Origin: EX4572-165 sp002254885
GTDB taxonomy: Archaea; Thermoplasmatota; E2; DHVEG-1
Assembly (NCBI GenBank): GCA_029939595.1
Contig: JAOZSQ010000028.1
Span: 1 to 26,034 of the forward strand
Length of the DNA: 26,034 nucleotides
Reading direction: 5' to 3'
Shown: piece after piece, positions 1-8,493 of the stretch
Position numbering within the stretch: position 1 is the stretch's first letter
Layout of the letters: every line of letters starts with the position of its first letter
The notes under the pieces: generated by a model
Database searches by the model: none
Seen by the model: only the letters and a program-made list of their open reading frames with translations
Told to the model about the DNA's origin: nothing
Translations under genes and position numbers: made by a program

Positions 1-35
1 TTGACCTTTCAATCATTAAATCAAGTTAGATAAAA

Positions 36-63
36 AAAAGTGTACGATGCGCTGAGTACTTCC
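36..63 (+). repeat. 28-nt upstream element, left copy
   Basis: The core reads GTGTACGATGCGCTGA. The reverse complement of 22909-22936 matches it at 24 of 28 positions, and the AT-rich flank on one side is also similar. Both copies lie roughly 330-390 nt upstream of a plus-strand sensory gene (MCP here, histidine kinase at the other end), but in opposite orientations. It could be a protein-binding site, the end of a mobile element, or a decayed repeat. I found no third copy. Confidence 0.55.
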
Positions 64-368
64 ACATAGTGTTAAAATGTCAGAATGAAAAAATGAAATA
101 TCAAGTCATTTGATATCTGAAATGAAAATGTATTAAGTGGTAATTTTTCCACAAATCGCAATATCTATATATAATATAATAGTTCTATTTTTCCATTAAT
201 AGTTGGATTGGGCTGCAAAATTGATGGATAGTAAATTTCATCTACAAACGTATTTGATTATTTTATAAGTCAAATAAAACAATCTCTATCTAAAAAGATC
301 TTGAATAATTTGATATAAGGTTGGGTTTAATGGTGACTTACTATGTTTAGTTTTCTTAGCTTATGAAC

Positions 369-376
369 TATATATG
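369..376 (+). promoter_or_regulatory. Probable TATA box of the MCP-cheW unit
   Basis: TATATATG lies about 50 nt before the preferred MCP start at 427. Transcription would then begin near 395-400 and give a short leader carrying the GAGG Shine-Dalgarno at 414-417. AT-richness makes chance TATA-like strings common, so this is moderate support only. Confidence 0.4.
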
Positions 377-426
377 CTACTTCAATTAAATAGATAAAAG
401 ATTAAAAAAATAAGAGGATGGGAAAA

Positions 427-2877
427 ATGGAAGGCAAACTGCGAAAAAAATTTCAATATAAACATGCAGGAACTAATAGATCAACAAACAAAATAAAAGG
501 AATATCTCTAAAGATTAAAGTTATAAGTCTGTTTCTGGCGATGAGTCTTATACCACTTTGTATTGTTGGAGCGATGGCTTACTCAAATGCTAGTAGTTCT
601 ATGCATGAATTGAATTCACAAAATCAAGCAGCTTTAGAAAACACAGCTTATGCACAACTTGAAGCGATTGGTGAAACAAAATATTCGTGGATCAGTGACT
701 TTTTTAATGAACGTCTTGGAGATGCATCAGTTCTTGCAGAAAACCCTACAGTTATTACTGCATTAACTGAAATTGATGAGGCATATTCAGAAGTAAGACA
801 TGTCGATGGAGTTAGTACTCGCGACCTATATTCTGCAGGCAATATAAAATATAAAGCTGTTTATGATGAATATTATGATTATTTTCGACATTATATAGAT
901 CAACATGGATATTATAATTTATTATTTATTTGTGGAGAAGGAGAAGTTATTTTCTCAGTCACTAGGGACTCTGATTTTGGTACAAATCTTAACGATGCAA
1001 ATACTCATCTTAAAACAATATGGAAAACTGCAATATCTGGTGCTGTAATCAGCGACACGGATTCTTATGCACCCAATAATGATAATGCTGCATTGTTTAC
1101 TGTTGCCCCTATAAAAGACAGTAATGGTGCAAACATTGGTCATGTTGCTCTTCAAATCGGTCAAGAGGCAATAGACGTAATCATGCAAAAAGCAAATGGA
1201 CTTGGAAACAGTGGAGAAACATACCTTGTTGGAAGTGACTATCTATTCCGTAGTAACTCAAGACTTTCCACAACAGATACACTTCTTGATTCAAATATTC
1301 AAGTTCGAACTACAGGTGTTGAATCAGCATTTGACTCAAAAAATAAATATTCAGAAAGAACCCCATATGGCGATTATACAAGTAAAGTTGATGCTGATAC
1401 AAAAGGAAGATTATATTCAGCAGAACTTGGTGGAGTTCCAGTCCTAGGTTATTGTATTTATATGGAATTAATGGATTGGGTTATGGTTGCAGAAATTGAT
1501 GAGTCGGAAGCTTTTGCGGCCTCATTTGCAGCAGCAACAGAAGCTGAGGTTGCGGCAACTAGTCTTTTAACAAACACCATTCTTGTTACTTTAATTGCAG
1601 CTGTTGCCATAACATTCGTTGGTTTGATTATCACAAGAAGTATTGTCAATCCAATTAAAACCATTGCAAATGAAGCAATGAAAATGGCTGAAACAGGTGA
1701 TCTGAGTATTCGAGCAACCGTAAAAACAAAAGATGAAATTGGACAGATGGGAAATGCAATTAATGCAATGCTTGAAAATGTTGCAGAACCAGTTTATCAA
1801 CTTTCAAATATTGCTAAAACTATCGCTGATGGTGACCTTCGTCAAAAAGTTGAGATAAACGCAAAAGGGGATATCAACACTCTTATTGGTTCATTTAAAA
1901 AGATGACTGGAAATCTGAAAAATATAGTTGTAACAATTAAAGAGGGGGCAAATGAAACTGCTGCTGCTGCTGAAGAACTATCATCTTCTGCTGAGGAAGT
2001 AAATGCATCGGTTGAACAAACTGCTTACACAATCCAGCAAATAGCGGAAGGTTCAAGCACTACTGCAAATCAGACAAATGTTGTTCTTAAGGAAATCAAG
2101 AAAGCTAGTGAATCTGCTCAGAGTGGTAAGATAGCTGCTGCTGATGTTAGTAAAAAGATGGGTATCATTAAGATAACAACAAAGGATGGTGTAGATAAAA
2201 TTGAGGCTCTTGGAGAAAAATCCAAGGAAATTGGCAATATTGTTAATACAATAAACCAGATTTCAGAGCAGACTAATTTGCTTGCTCTTAACGCTGCAAT
2301 TGAAGCAGCTCGTGCTGGTGAATCTGGCCGAGGTTTTGCAGTAGTTGCTGATGAAGTTCGTAAACTTGCAGAGGATTCTGGTAATGCAACGAATCAAATC
2401 CGAGATCTTATTTCAGATATTCAAAGTGAAATTGATGGTGCTGTTAAAAGTATGGCAGATAATTCAACGCAAGTTGATGAGGGAAGTGAAGGGATTCAGG
2501 AAGCAGTTAAATCATTTGAGAATCTTCCATCAATTGTAGAATCGGTGAATGATGCTACTAATGAAGTTGCTTCTGCTGCTCAGGAAAATGCATCCAGTAG
2601 TCAAGAAGCTTCTTCTGCTATGCAGCAAGTATCAGCTTCAATGCAGCAAGTATCAAGTTCTGCTCAGCAGTTATCATCTGTTGCTGACGAGATGAAAACT
2701 ATTGTTTCCCAGTTTAAGCTTGATGATTCAGATCAAAAAACAAAGAAACATGAATCTGAAATGAAGGCAATACAGAATAATTATCAACTGGATCTTGAGC
2801 CTTCATTGAATGAAACATTGGAACCGCAGGAAAAAACAGAAATCACAAATATAAATTCATCGGAAGAAGAATTATAG
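427..2877 (+). CDS. Methyl-accepting chemotaxis protein, double-Cache type
   Basis: Transmembrane chemoreceptor that would control a CheA kinase in a signalling array. An ATG at 418 is possible, but GAGG at 414-417 sits directly against it and is well spaced for the ATG at 427, so I start there (816 aa). Residue numbers count from 427. A first TM helix (about 31-53) follows a basic N-terminus. An extracellular region (about 57-372) has double-Cache features, including a membrane-proximal 'MDWVMVAEIDESEAF'-like end. A second TM helix spans about 380-403, followed by two HAMP-like units (about 404-455 and 457-505). The cytoplasmic coiled coil carries the conserved hairpin tip QTNLLALNAAIEAARAGE near 615-632. 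No C-terminal CheR-binding pentapeptide is visible. The cheW gene follows after 21 nt. The Cache ligand cannot be read from the sequence. Confidence 0.95.
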   Translation: MEGKLRKKFQYKHAGTNRSTNKIKGISLKIKVISLFLAMSLIPLCIVGAMAYSNASSSMHELNSQNQAALENTAYAQLEAIGETKYSWISDFFNERLGDASVLAENPTVITALTEIDEAYSEVRHVDGVSTRDLYSAGNIKYKAVYDEYYDYFRHYIDQHGYYNLLFICGEGEVIFSVTRDSDFGTNLNDANTHLKTIWKTAISGAVISDTDSYAPNNDNAALFTVAPIKDSNGANIGHVALQIGQEAIDVIMQKANGLGNSGETYLVGSDYLFRSNSRLSTTDTLLDSNIQVRTTGVESAFDSKNKYSERTPYGDYTSKVDADTKGRLYSAELGGVPVLGYCIYMELMDWVMVAEIDESEAFAASFAAATEAEVAATSLLTNTILVTLIAAVAITFVGLIITRSIVNPIKTIANEAMKMAETGDLSIRATVKTKDEIGQMGNAINAMLENVAEPVYQLSNIAKTIADGDLRQKVEINAKGDINTLIGSFKKMTGNLKNIVVTIKEGANETAAAAEELSSSAEEVNASVEQTAYTIQQIAEGSSTTANQTNVVLKEIKKASESAQSGKIAAADVSKKMGIIKITTKDGVDKIEALGEKSKEIGNIVNTINQISEQTNLLALNAAIEAARAGESGRGFAVVADEVRKLAEDSGNATNQIRDLISDIQSEIDGAVKSMADNSTQVDEGSEGIQEAVKSFENLPSIVESVNDATNEVASAAQENASSSQEASSAMQQVSASMQQVSSSAQQLSSVADEMKTIVSQFKLDDSDQKTKKHESEMKAIQNNYQLDLEPSLNETLEPQEKTEITNINSSEEEL

Positions 2878-2898
2878 ATATTTGATGAGGTGGATAAT

Positions 2899-3504
2899 AT
2901 GACATCAGGTGTGAAAAATGAAGAAAAAGTTAATGGAGATGACACTTTTGGAGAGCAGCAGCTTGTTATTTTCAAGGTTGCTGGTGAAGAGTTTGGCGTG
3001 AATATCAATGAAGTTAAAGAGATCATTAGATGGGAAGAAGTAACACGTATTCCAAACTCTGAGGCCTATATTAAAGGGGTTATTAATCTTCGAGGTAATA
3101 TCATTGTTGTAAATGATCTTGCGGTGAAACTTGGCCTTCCTTCAAAAACGATAGATGATGATACAAGAATTCTTGTTGTAGAAGTTGGAGAGAACACAGT
3201 GGGAATGATTGTTGACTCTGCAACCGAAGTGATACGTCTTTCTGGTGACGATATTCGTGAAACACCTTCATTGATTACAAGCACTATTGATCACGATTTC
3301 ATTGAAGGTGTTGGTCTTCTTGATGAAAAAAGACTTCTAACATTATTGGATCTTAGACAGGTATTGGAATCCGAAGATTTTGAAAAAATCCTACAAAATC
3401 AACGAAATGTAGAACAAAACATTCAGAATACTAAGGATATTAAAGAAGGTGAAGGAAAAACTAAGACAAATAAGAAATATAAGGATAAACAAGAATTGGA
3501 ATAA
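2899..3504 (+). CDS. cheW: CheW-like chemotaxis adaptor
   Basis: Adaptor that couples chemoreceptors to CheA. An in-frame GTG at 2890 would lengthen the protein, but it lies inside GAGGTG (2887-2892), a near-perfect Shine-Dalgarno placed 6 nt before the ATG at 2899, so I choose the ATG (201 aa). The CheW fold covers about residues 20-158, with the family's 'VxEIIRWxxVTRIPNS', 'YIKGVINLRGNIIVVNDL' (two adjoining stretches) and 'VGMIVDSATEVIRL' signatures. A charged, Lys/Glu/Asn-rich tail of about 40 residues follows and is longer than in a minimal CheW. It is surely co-transcribed with the MCP gene. No CheA, CheR or CheB gene is in the window, so the array partner must be encoded elsewhere. 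Confidence 0.95.
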   Translation: MTSGVKNEEKVNGDDTFGEQQLVIFKVAGEEFGVNINEVKEIIRWEEVTRIPNSEAYIKGVINLRGNIIVVNDLAVKLGLPSKTIDDDTRILVVEVGENTVGMIVDSATEVIRLSGDDIRETPSLITSTIDHDFIEGVGLLDEKRLLTLLDLRQVLESEDFEKILQNQRNVEQNIQNTKDIKEGEGKTKTNKKYKDKQELE

Positions 3505-3586
3505 ATGAAAAATGTTGTAGTTTTTGAAAAGCATTTTTTAAAAATGAAATATTAATGTAAAACAAGAGATATTGAATGGATGATTT

Positions 3587-4105
3587 ATGATATTCCCCAA
3601 TAAAGGCATTTCAAAAGCTATCATATCTGATCGTTCATTAAAAGTTGGGGTTAGCTTTGGTTTGACCTCTGGTGTGATTACCACTCTTGGATTAATGATT
3701 GGGCTATATTCAAGTACAAATTCTTCGTTAGTTATAATTGGAGGTATTTTGACAATATCCATTGCAGATTCATTATCGGATGCTTTGGGGATACATATAT
3801 CTGAAGAATCTGAAAATGTTCACTCCGAAAAAGAAATTTGGAAATCTACAATTGCTACATTTTTATCAAAATTTATCTTTGCATTAACATTTATTCTTCC
3901 AATTTTTATATTTCCAAAACTCTCAACTGCTATAATTATAAGTATAATTTGGGGATTAACTCTCCTTATTGTTCTTAGCTACTTTATAGCAAAACAACAG
4001 AAAATTAAACCCTGGAAACCAATTTTAGAACATTTACTAATTGCAGTAATAGTAATCATATTAACTTATTTTGTTGGTTGTTGGATTTCGACTACATTTA
4101 CTTGA
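3587..4105 (+). CDS. VIT/CCC1-like small membrane transporter
   Basis: Integral membrane protein of 172 aa with about five hydrophobic helices. The first third (residues about 21-75) resembles the VIT1/CCC1 iron-manganese transporter family: 'GLTSGVITTLGLMIGL' followed by a second helix 'IIGGILTISIADSLSDALG' and 'ISEESE', which correspond to the family's first two helices with their acidic residues. The long cytoplasmic metal-binding helical insert that plant and yeast members carry between helices 2 and 3 is reduced here to about 20 residues. Export of Fe2+ or another divalent metal is the family expectation, not shown here. It follows cheW by 82 nt with no clear Shine-Dalgarno at the ATG, so it may have its own promoter. 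A functional link to chemotaxis is unproven. Confidence 0.75.
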   Translation: MIFPNKGISKAIISDRSLKVGVSFGLTSGVITTLGLMIGLYSSTNSSLVIIGGILTISIADSLSDALGIHISEESENVHSEKEIWKSTIATFLSKFIFALTFILPIFIFPKLSTAIIISIIWGLTLLIVLSYFIAKQQKIKPWKPILEHLLIAVIVIILTYFVGCWISTTFT

Positions 4106-4199
4106 TGACTATTATCCTTTTTGTGTAATTAGTTAAATTTTGTCTATTCCAAATATTCATATCAGAAATTAAAAAAGACGTACATTTATCTTTTATGAA

Positions 4200-5417
4200 T
4201 CATACTTTTAATTGTAATTCGATTACATGAAGATTAATTCCAAGTGTATCAAATTCTTTTAATATCTCTTTTCCCAGGTATCTCTTGATCTCATTAATAT
4301 ATTTCATTTTATGTTCAATGTTGAGATCTTTTCCTGCATTTCGAATGATGTCCCTTAAAGCTTTTCCAAGTTCATATGGTTTATAATCATTGATTTGCTC
4401 ATCAACTATTATTGCATCCATTCCTTTGCAGTATTGATTTTTGTTTATAAGGATCGTTTTTAGTATTTCATGTTTTTCTTTTTGAAAATTAATAATATCA
4501 TCTATAAGAGAAACTGCAAATCCTACTGATGTCCTATGCCCTATAAATTGTATGATGGATTGTAATATCTTTTCTGTTAGCTCTTTTTGTGAACTGTGTT
4601 CTGTTATATGTTTTAAACTATCGAAATTCACACCTATCCGATCTAAAATCGTAAGTTGTGATCTTCCGATGCGTTGTTTAAATGATTTCTCAAAATATGT
4701 GTTTTCTGTTTTATATTGCATTGTTTGTTTTGTTTTTCTTAGAAGTGATTGAATTGATTCACCGATCTTTAGAGACCATACTTCATTTATATCAGGATAA
4801 ACACGAATTTCAAGGGATTCTTTTGAATTAGTTAATTTTGATATTTTCACATATTTAAGAAACGGGTATCTTCTTTCAACAGCTGAAACAATTGAGAATA
4901 AAATTTCAATGGTTTCGCTATTTTCATATTTTGTATTAAGTATTTTTACTAATGTAATAAGGACATCTTCAATTAGATCAGTATTATCTACATGATACAT
5001 TTCTTGTTGTTCAAGTATGTAGCTTGATTGCAAGAGGTCAAGGTTGATTCCACCTTCTGAGAGATCTCGTACAATAACTGCACCTAATGATTTTTTGAAT
5101 TCACGAATAAAAAAGAAGTTTGCAACATCACCAAGTGTTTTAATTGATGAAATGAATAATTGATTAATTGATTTATAGCACTGATCTGAGGGTATTGAGT
5201 TTATTTCAGTATCTATTTGTAGATGGTTAAAATCATCATTGGATCTATTGTCAATAATGTGAATATATTGAAAAAAATCATTTTTCGTTTTAAGTTTTTT
5301 TACAACAGTGTCGATAACATCAATTGCGAAATCTTCATCAGTTCTTCTTTGAATTCTATAAAGTAAGTTTTGTAAAAAAGCATGGGTTATTTGATAATTT
5401 GAAGGTTTTGATGACAT
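4200..5417 (-). CDS. Unrecognised 405-aa protein partnered with a receiver; three internal repeats
   Basis: I do not recognise a named family. The protein is soluble, Ile/Lys-rich and probably alpha/beta. By eye it divides into three similar units, about residues 14-133, 146-271 and 278-400. Each begins with an amphipathic helix (LxxxLLxxI..., LIEDVLITLV, LTEKILQSII) and ends with a segment of the form 'F(K/xx)(S/R)(L/I)G...IL.(D/E)....GIN(L/F)', seen at 107-128, 246-267 and 378-397. The start codon lies 5 nt after the stop of the CheY-like receiver gene, so the two are translationally linked. The likely role is effector, adaptor or output partner of that receiver. No kinase, phosphatase, DNA-binding or GGDEF-type motif was seen. 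Confidence 0.85.
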   Translation of the reverse strand: MSSKPSNYQITHAFLQNLLYRIQRRTDEDFAIDVIDTVVKKLKTKNDFFQYIHIIDNRSNDDFNHLQIDTEINSIPSDQCYKSINQLFISSIKTLGDVANFFFIREFKKSLGAVIVRDLSEGGINLDLLQSSYILEQQEMYHVDNTDLIEDVLITLVKILNTKYENSETIEILFSIVSAVERRYPFLKYVKISKLTNSKESLEIRVYPDINEVWSLKIGESIQSLLRKTKQTMQYKTENTYFEKSFKQRIGRSQLTILDRIGVNFDSLKHITEHSSQKELTEKILQSIIQFIGHRTSVGFAVSLIDDIINFQKEKHEILKTILINKNQYCKGMDAIIVDEQINDYKPYELGKALRDIIRNAGKDLNIEHKMKYINEIKRYLGKEILKEFDTLGINLHVIELQLKV

Positions 5418-5422
5418 ACTGA

Positions 5423-5794
5423 TTATTTAATGAGATTATCAATTGTTTTTTTAATAGTATTTATTTCGAAAGGTTTTGTGATATATGCATCTGCATTTTT
5501 TTTTCCAAATCCAACACTGAATCCATCTGCTTTTGCGGTAAGAAAAACAATTGGAATATTACTCCAATCTACATTTTCTTTGATTTTTGCAAAAAGATCC
5601 CATCCGCTGATATCTGGCATCATGATATCAAGTAATATTAGATCTGGTTTCTTGTTTTTTTCCATTTGTTCGAGAAATTTGGATCCATTTTCAACTAAGT
5701 TTAATTCATATTTATCATTAAATATTTCTAAACCTCTTTTTAAAGTATGGAGAATGTCGACATTGTCATCTACAATTAATATTTTTTTCTTCAT
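5423..5794 (-). CDS. CheY-like response regulator receiver
   Basis: Single receiver domain of 123 aa with no output domain. The acidic pocket is D9-D10, the phospho-acceptor is D56 in 'LILLDIMMPDISGW', T86 begins the switch segment 'TAKAD', and K107 sits in 'YITKPFE'; all key residues are intact. AGAGGT precedes the ATG with good spacing. It is the first gene of a two-gene unit with the 405-aa repeat protein. The 337-nt gap to the upstream six-gene operon suggests a separate promoter; TATA-like sequence lies at about 5818-5832 on the minus strand. The cognate kinase is probably one of the kinases in this window, which is inference. A role at a flagellar motor is possible but not indicated, because the chemotaxis set here is incomplete. 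Confidence 0.95.
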   Translation of the reverse strand: MKKKILIVDDNVDILHTLKRGLEIFNDKYELNLVENGSKFLEQMEKNKKPDLILLDIMMPDISGWDLFAKIKENVDWSNIPIVFLTAKADGFSVGFGKKNADAYITKPFEINTIKKTIDNLIK

Positions 5795-6131
5795 ATATTA
5801 CCTCTTTTCGTATTTTTTTTTATTAAATATTATTTTTTGATGCTCTTAATTCTCCTTATTGTTCTTATTTAAATAATACATGGCATTATTCCATTATGTC
5901 AATTTAAAAAAAGGTTGACTTGGATATGCTTAACCATACTTATCTATTGATAACTTTTGTTAGGTTGTTTATTGATAATAATCAAAGCAAAAAAATAGGA
6001 GTTGCCAAAAAAATCTCAAATTGGTGTTATTCAACCCCCTATTTCTCCTAAATATTACTAAGTGGAATCTACATTATACATGGGTCAAAACAAATAATTT
6101 AACTGTCTTTGTAGATTATTAAAATTGTTTA
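5795..6131. other. Intergenic region between the two receiver genes
   Basis: No gene was seen in this 337-nt stretch. Its left end should hold the promoter of the minus-strand receiver/repeat-protein unit. The right part should hold the 3' untranslated region and terminator of the six-gene sensory operon, including the hairpin at 5993-6044. The middle (about 5860-5990) is AT-rich sequence without a recognisable signal. Confidence 0.5.
5993..6044 (-). terminator. Long inverted repeat after the sensory operon
   Basis: AAATAGGAGTTG at 5993-6004 pairs with CAACCCCCTATTT at 6032-6044 (nearly 12 pairs, one extra C), enclosing a 27-nt loop that itself contains a CCAA/TTGG pair. It lies 88-139 nt downstream of the last receiver codon on the minus strand. 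A transcript 3' structure is the simplest reading. Archaeal terminators usually need only U-runs, so it could also protect the mRNA end. Confidence 0.4.
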
Positions 6132-6500
6132 TCAATTTGATACATATTTATCTACAATTGCTATAAGTTCATCAGCTTCAAATGGTTTACTTAGATAGTC
6201 TGCGATAAATTCCTTCAATGAATCAAATTGTTCATCTGCTTCATTCTTTGCAGATAACATTGCAATTATATTTCCTTCATGTAGATTTTGATCAACTATT
6301 GCTTGAATTGTTTCCCATCCAGTCATAATGGGCATCATGATATCCATGAGAATAATACCTTTGTATCCATTTTTTAAAATCTCAAGACAATTTTTTCCAG
6401 ATTCTGCAAGGGTAACTTGATATCCTGCATCCTCAAATACCATTTGTACACTCATCCGAATGGAACTGTCATCATCCACAACTAAAACTTTTTTATCCAT
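6132..6500 (-). CDS. CheY-like response regulator receiver, last gene of the sensory operon
   Basis: Single receiver domain of 122 aa. D10-D11 form the acidic pocket, D53 in 'IILMDIMMPIMTGW' is the phosphorylation site, S83 takes the usual Thr/Ser switch position and K105 lies in 'YLSKPFE'. There is no output domain, so it must act by protein contact. A GGAGG stretch lies upstream of the ATG at suitable distance. The gene follows the 7TM histidine kinase by 43 nt, making it the most likely phosphate acceptor of the two kinases encoded in this operon. Confidence 0.95.
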   Translation of the reverse strand: MDKKVLVVDDDSSIRMSVQMVFEDAGYQVTLAESGKNCLEILKNGYKGIILMDIMMPIMTGWETIQAIVDQNLHEGNIIAMLSAKNEADEQFDSLKEFIADYLSKPFEADELIAIVDKYVSN

Positions 6501-6543
6501 ACTCCTTCTACCTCCATGTTCATTTTATGTAATTTTCATATTT

Positions 6544-8493
6544 TTATTGATCCGTTCCTTTTGGTATTGTCAAATAAACTGTCGATCCCTTTCCGATACC
6601 TGTACTTTCAATCCAAATTTTTCCCTGATGTTTCTCTACAATTTTTTTACATATTGAAAGTCCAAGTCCTGTACCTGTAAAATCATGTCTACTTTCATCG
6701 GCTTTGTAGAACTCATCAAAAACATGATTTACTTGTTCCTCTGTCATACCCATTCCTGTATCGTTTATACTAATTTGAATCATATTGTCTTTTGTTTCTT
6801 CTGCATTAATCGTAACAGTACCACTATCCTTATTGAATTTAACTGCATTACTTACTAGATTGAATAATAATTCTTTAAAATGTTTTGTATCAACTTTAAG
6901 ATGTATATCATCTATAATTTGATTTTCTATTTGAATATGGTTGGTTTCATAATTAAAACTTATACTTTCAACAATACTATTTACCTCATCTGCAAGATTG
7001 ATATCATCTTGCTGAAGTTCAAGGGTTGGTGAGTTCATACGAGCAAGTTCTAAGGTGTTTTTAACTAATATTTTCATATATTTAACTTTTTCAATACAAA
7101 CAGTTAACATTTCTTTGATTTTTTCATCTTCACATTTTTTTTGTATCAATGGAAGTAATGTGTTCAATGGAGTAATTGGGGTTTTAAGATCATGACTGAG
7201 TTGATTAATAAACTCATCTTTTATCTCAATAAGTCGATGTACTTCCTTTGTTCGTTCATCTACTTTATATTCTAAATTTTGATTGATATCAGAAAGTTGT
7301 TCTCGGATAACATCAAGCTCTTGATTCATTGCTTGTAATTCCTCAGTTGAAATTGTTAATTCCTCGTTTTTTTCTAATATCTCACTTTTTGCCTTCTCCA
7401 GATCTTGAACAGTTTCATGCATATCTTCCATTATATTTAGAGTTGCTAGTTCTGTGTTTCTTAGATCTCTCATTTTTTCTTCTTTTTCAATTTTAATTTT
7501 ATTTTCATGTGTAATATCATTTGCAATTACCATTATATTATTTTCATCTCCCATTTTAATTGGTATATACCTGTTATGGAAATACTTACCATTTCTTTCA
7601 TCCTTATTTTCCTGCATTTTTCCACTATTTAATACTTTGATCGCGATATCATTTCTTTCTTTGTAAATATCTGGTGGCAGTAAATCACGTATGTTTTTTC
7701 CAATTATTTCTTCAGGGGATAAGTTAAAATTATTTGCCATTTGACCATTTGATTCAATTATTGTTCCATCTTTTGATAACAGGCAAATTGAGGCGGGCAT
7801 GCTGTTGAAGAGTTGTCTGTATTTTTTTTCTGAGGTTTTCAGTTTTTGTTCAAGAGTGAAAAATGAAGAAATTCCATCACTTTTTGAATTAATTGTTTTA
7901 AATGGATTTACAAAAAGAAATAGTATGAAGATATTTGCAAGTGGATAACTTACCATAGGTAAAAAATTAATATTTCTTGCCATACCTATACCGCCTAACA
8001 TAAAGAAAAAAATGACGGTTAGATAAATTAAATATGATCGATCATGTGTTTTTATTAACCAATAAACAGAACCGACAATAAGTTCTATGCTAATAATTTG
8101 TCTTATAGGTGTTAAAATAATATTAGAATTAATTGGCATCCATGCAAATACAAAACAAAGAAGATTTAAACCAACAAAAACACTAAACTTTTTATCATAA
8201 ATTTCTTTTGTTTTAAAAAAACGGCTGTTTAAAGCAATAAAAAGAGCAATGAGAAGAGGAATAGCAGTCCAGTTATATACATTATATCCCAAGATACCTT
8301 GTTCAATATTATTGTATCCAAATAAGCAATAAACATGAGAGATAGTTGATGAAATAAATGCTATTACAAAGATGAGTTTTTTCTTTTCTTTATCTTTTAA
8401 ATAAAGAAATAAAAAAATCATGCCGATACACACACTAACTATTATATTGACCAACCAAAATATAGATTCAATCGCTAAATTAATGAAAATCAT
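6544..8493 (-). CDS. Sensor histidine kinase with 7TM N-terminus and PAS
   Basis: Membrane histidine kinase of 649 aa. About seven hydrophobic helices fill residues 5-200, resembling the 7TM region found at the N-terminus of some archaeal kinases. A PAS domain follows (about 218-335), then a long coiled coil (340-425) and a HisKA domain with H434 in 'FINQLSHDLKTPITPL'. The HATPase domain has N549 (N box), DTGMGM at 578-583 and TGTGLGLS at 606-613, so catalytic residues look complete. Its first codons overlap the upstream 7TM/Cache gene by 14 nt, and a receiver gene follows. The C-terminal 'FDEFYKADESRHD' block is almost identical to that of the kinase at 23265, so the two are close paralogues in the catalytic half. 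Signal unknown. Confidence 0.95.
   Translation of the reverse strand: MIFINLAIESIFWLVNIIVSVCIGMIFLFLYLKDKEKKKLIFVIAFISSTISHVYCLFGYNNIEQGILGYNVYNWTAIPLLIALFIALNSRFFKTKEIYDKKFSVFVGLNLLCFVFAWMPINSNIILTPIRQIISIELIVGSVYWLIKTHDRSYLIYLTVIFFFMLGGIGMARNINFLPMVSYPLANIFILFLFVNPFKTINSKSDGISSFFTLEQKLKTSEKKYRQLFNSMPASICLLSKDGTIIESNGQMANNFNLSPEEIIGKNIRDLLPPDIYKERNDIAIKVLNSGKMQENKDERNGKYFHNRYIPIKMGDENNIMVIANDITHENKIKIEKEEKMRDLRNTELATLNIMEDMHETVQDLEKAKSEILEKNEELTISTEELQAMNQELDVIREQLSDINQNLEYKVDERTKEVHRLIEIKDEFINQLSHDLKTPITPLNTLLPLIQKKCEDEKIKEMLTVCIEKVKYMKILVKNTLELARMNSPTLELQQDDINLADEVNSIVESISFNYETNHIQIENQIIDDIHLKVDTKHFKELLFNLVSNAVKFNKDSGTVTINAEETKDNMIQISINDTGMGMTEEQVNHVFDEFYKADESRHDFTGTGLGLSICKKIVEKHQGKIWIESTGIGKGSTVYLTIPKGTDQ

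Larger units (their letters stand above)
1..426. other. Non-coding region upstream of the MCP gene
   Basis: I see no convincing gene here. The stretch is very AT-rich. It holds an element at 36-63 with a near-copy in inverted orientation at 22909-22936, a short inverted repeat (CATTT/AAATG) near 106-124, a run of TATA-like sequence near 165-182, and a TATATATG box at 369-376 close enough to serve the chemoreceptor gene. The remainder may be a long leader or the end of an upstream intergenic region. No ORF with a ribosome binding site was found on either strand. Confidence 0.5.

Noticed and set aside
418..426. ATG at 418 as the MCP start
   Set aside because: GAGG at 414-417 touches this ATG, while the ATG at 427 has normal spacing.
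2890..2898. GTG at 2890 as the cheW start
   Set aside because: It lies inside the Shine-Dalgarno GAGGTG that serves the ATG at 2899.
5430..5840. 136-codon plus-strand ORF
   Set aside because: It is antisense to an intact receiver gene with all catalytic residues, and it has no ribosome binding site or recognisable domain.
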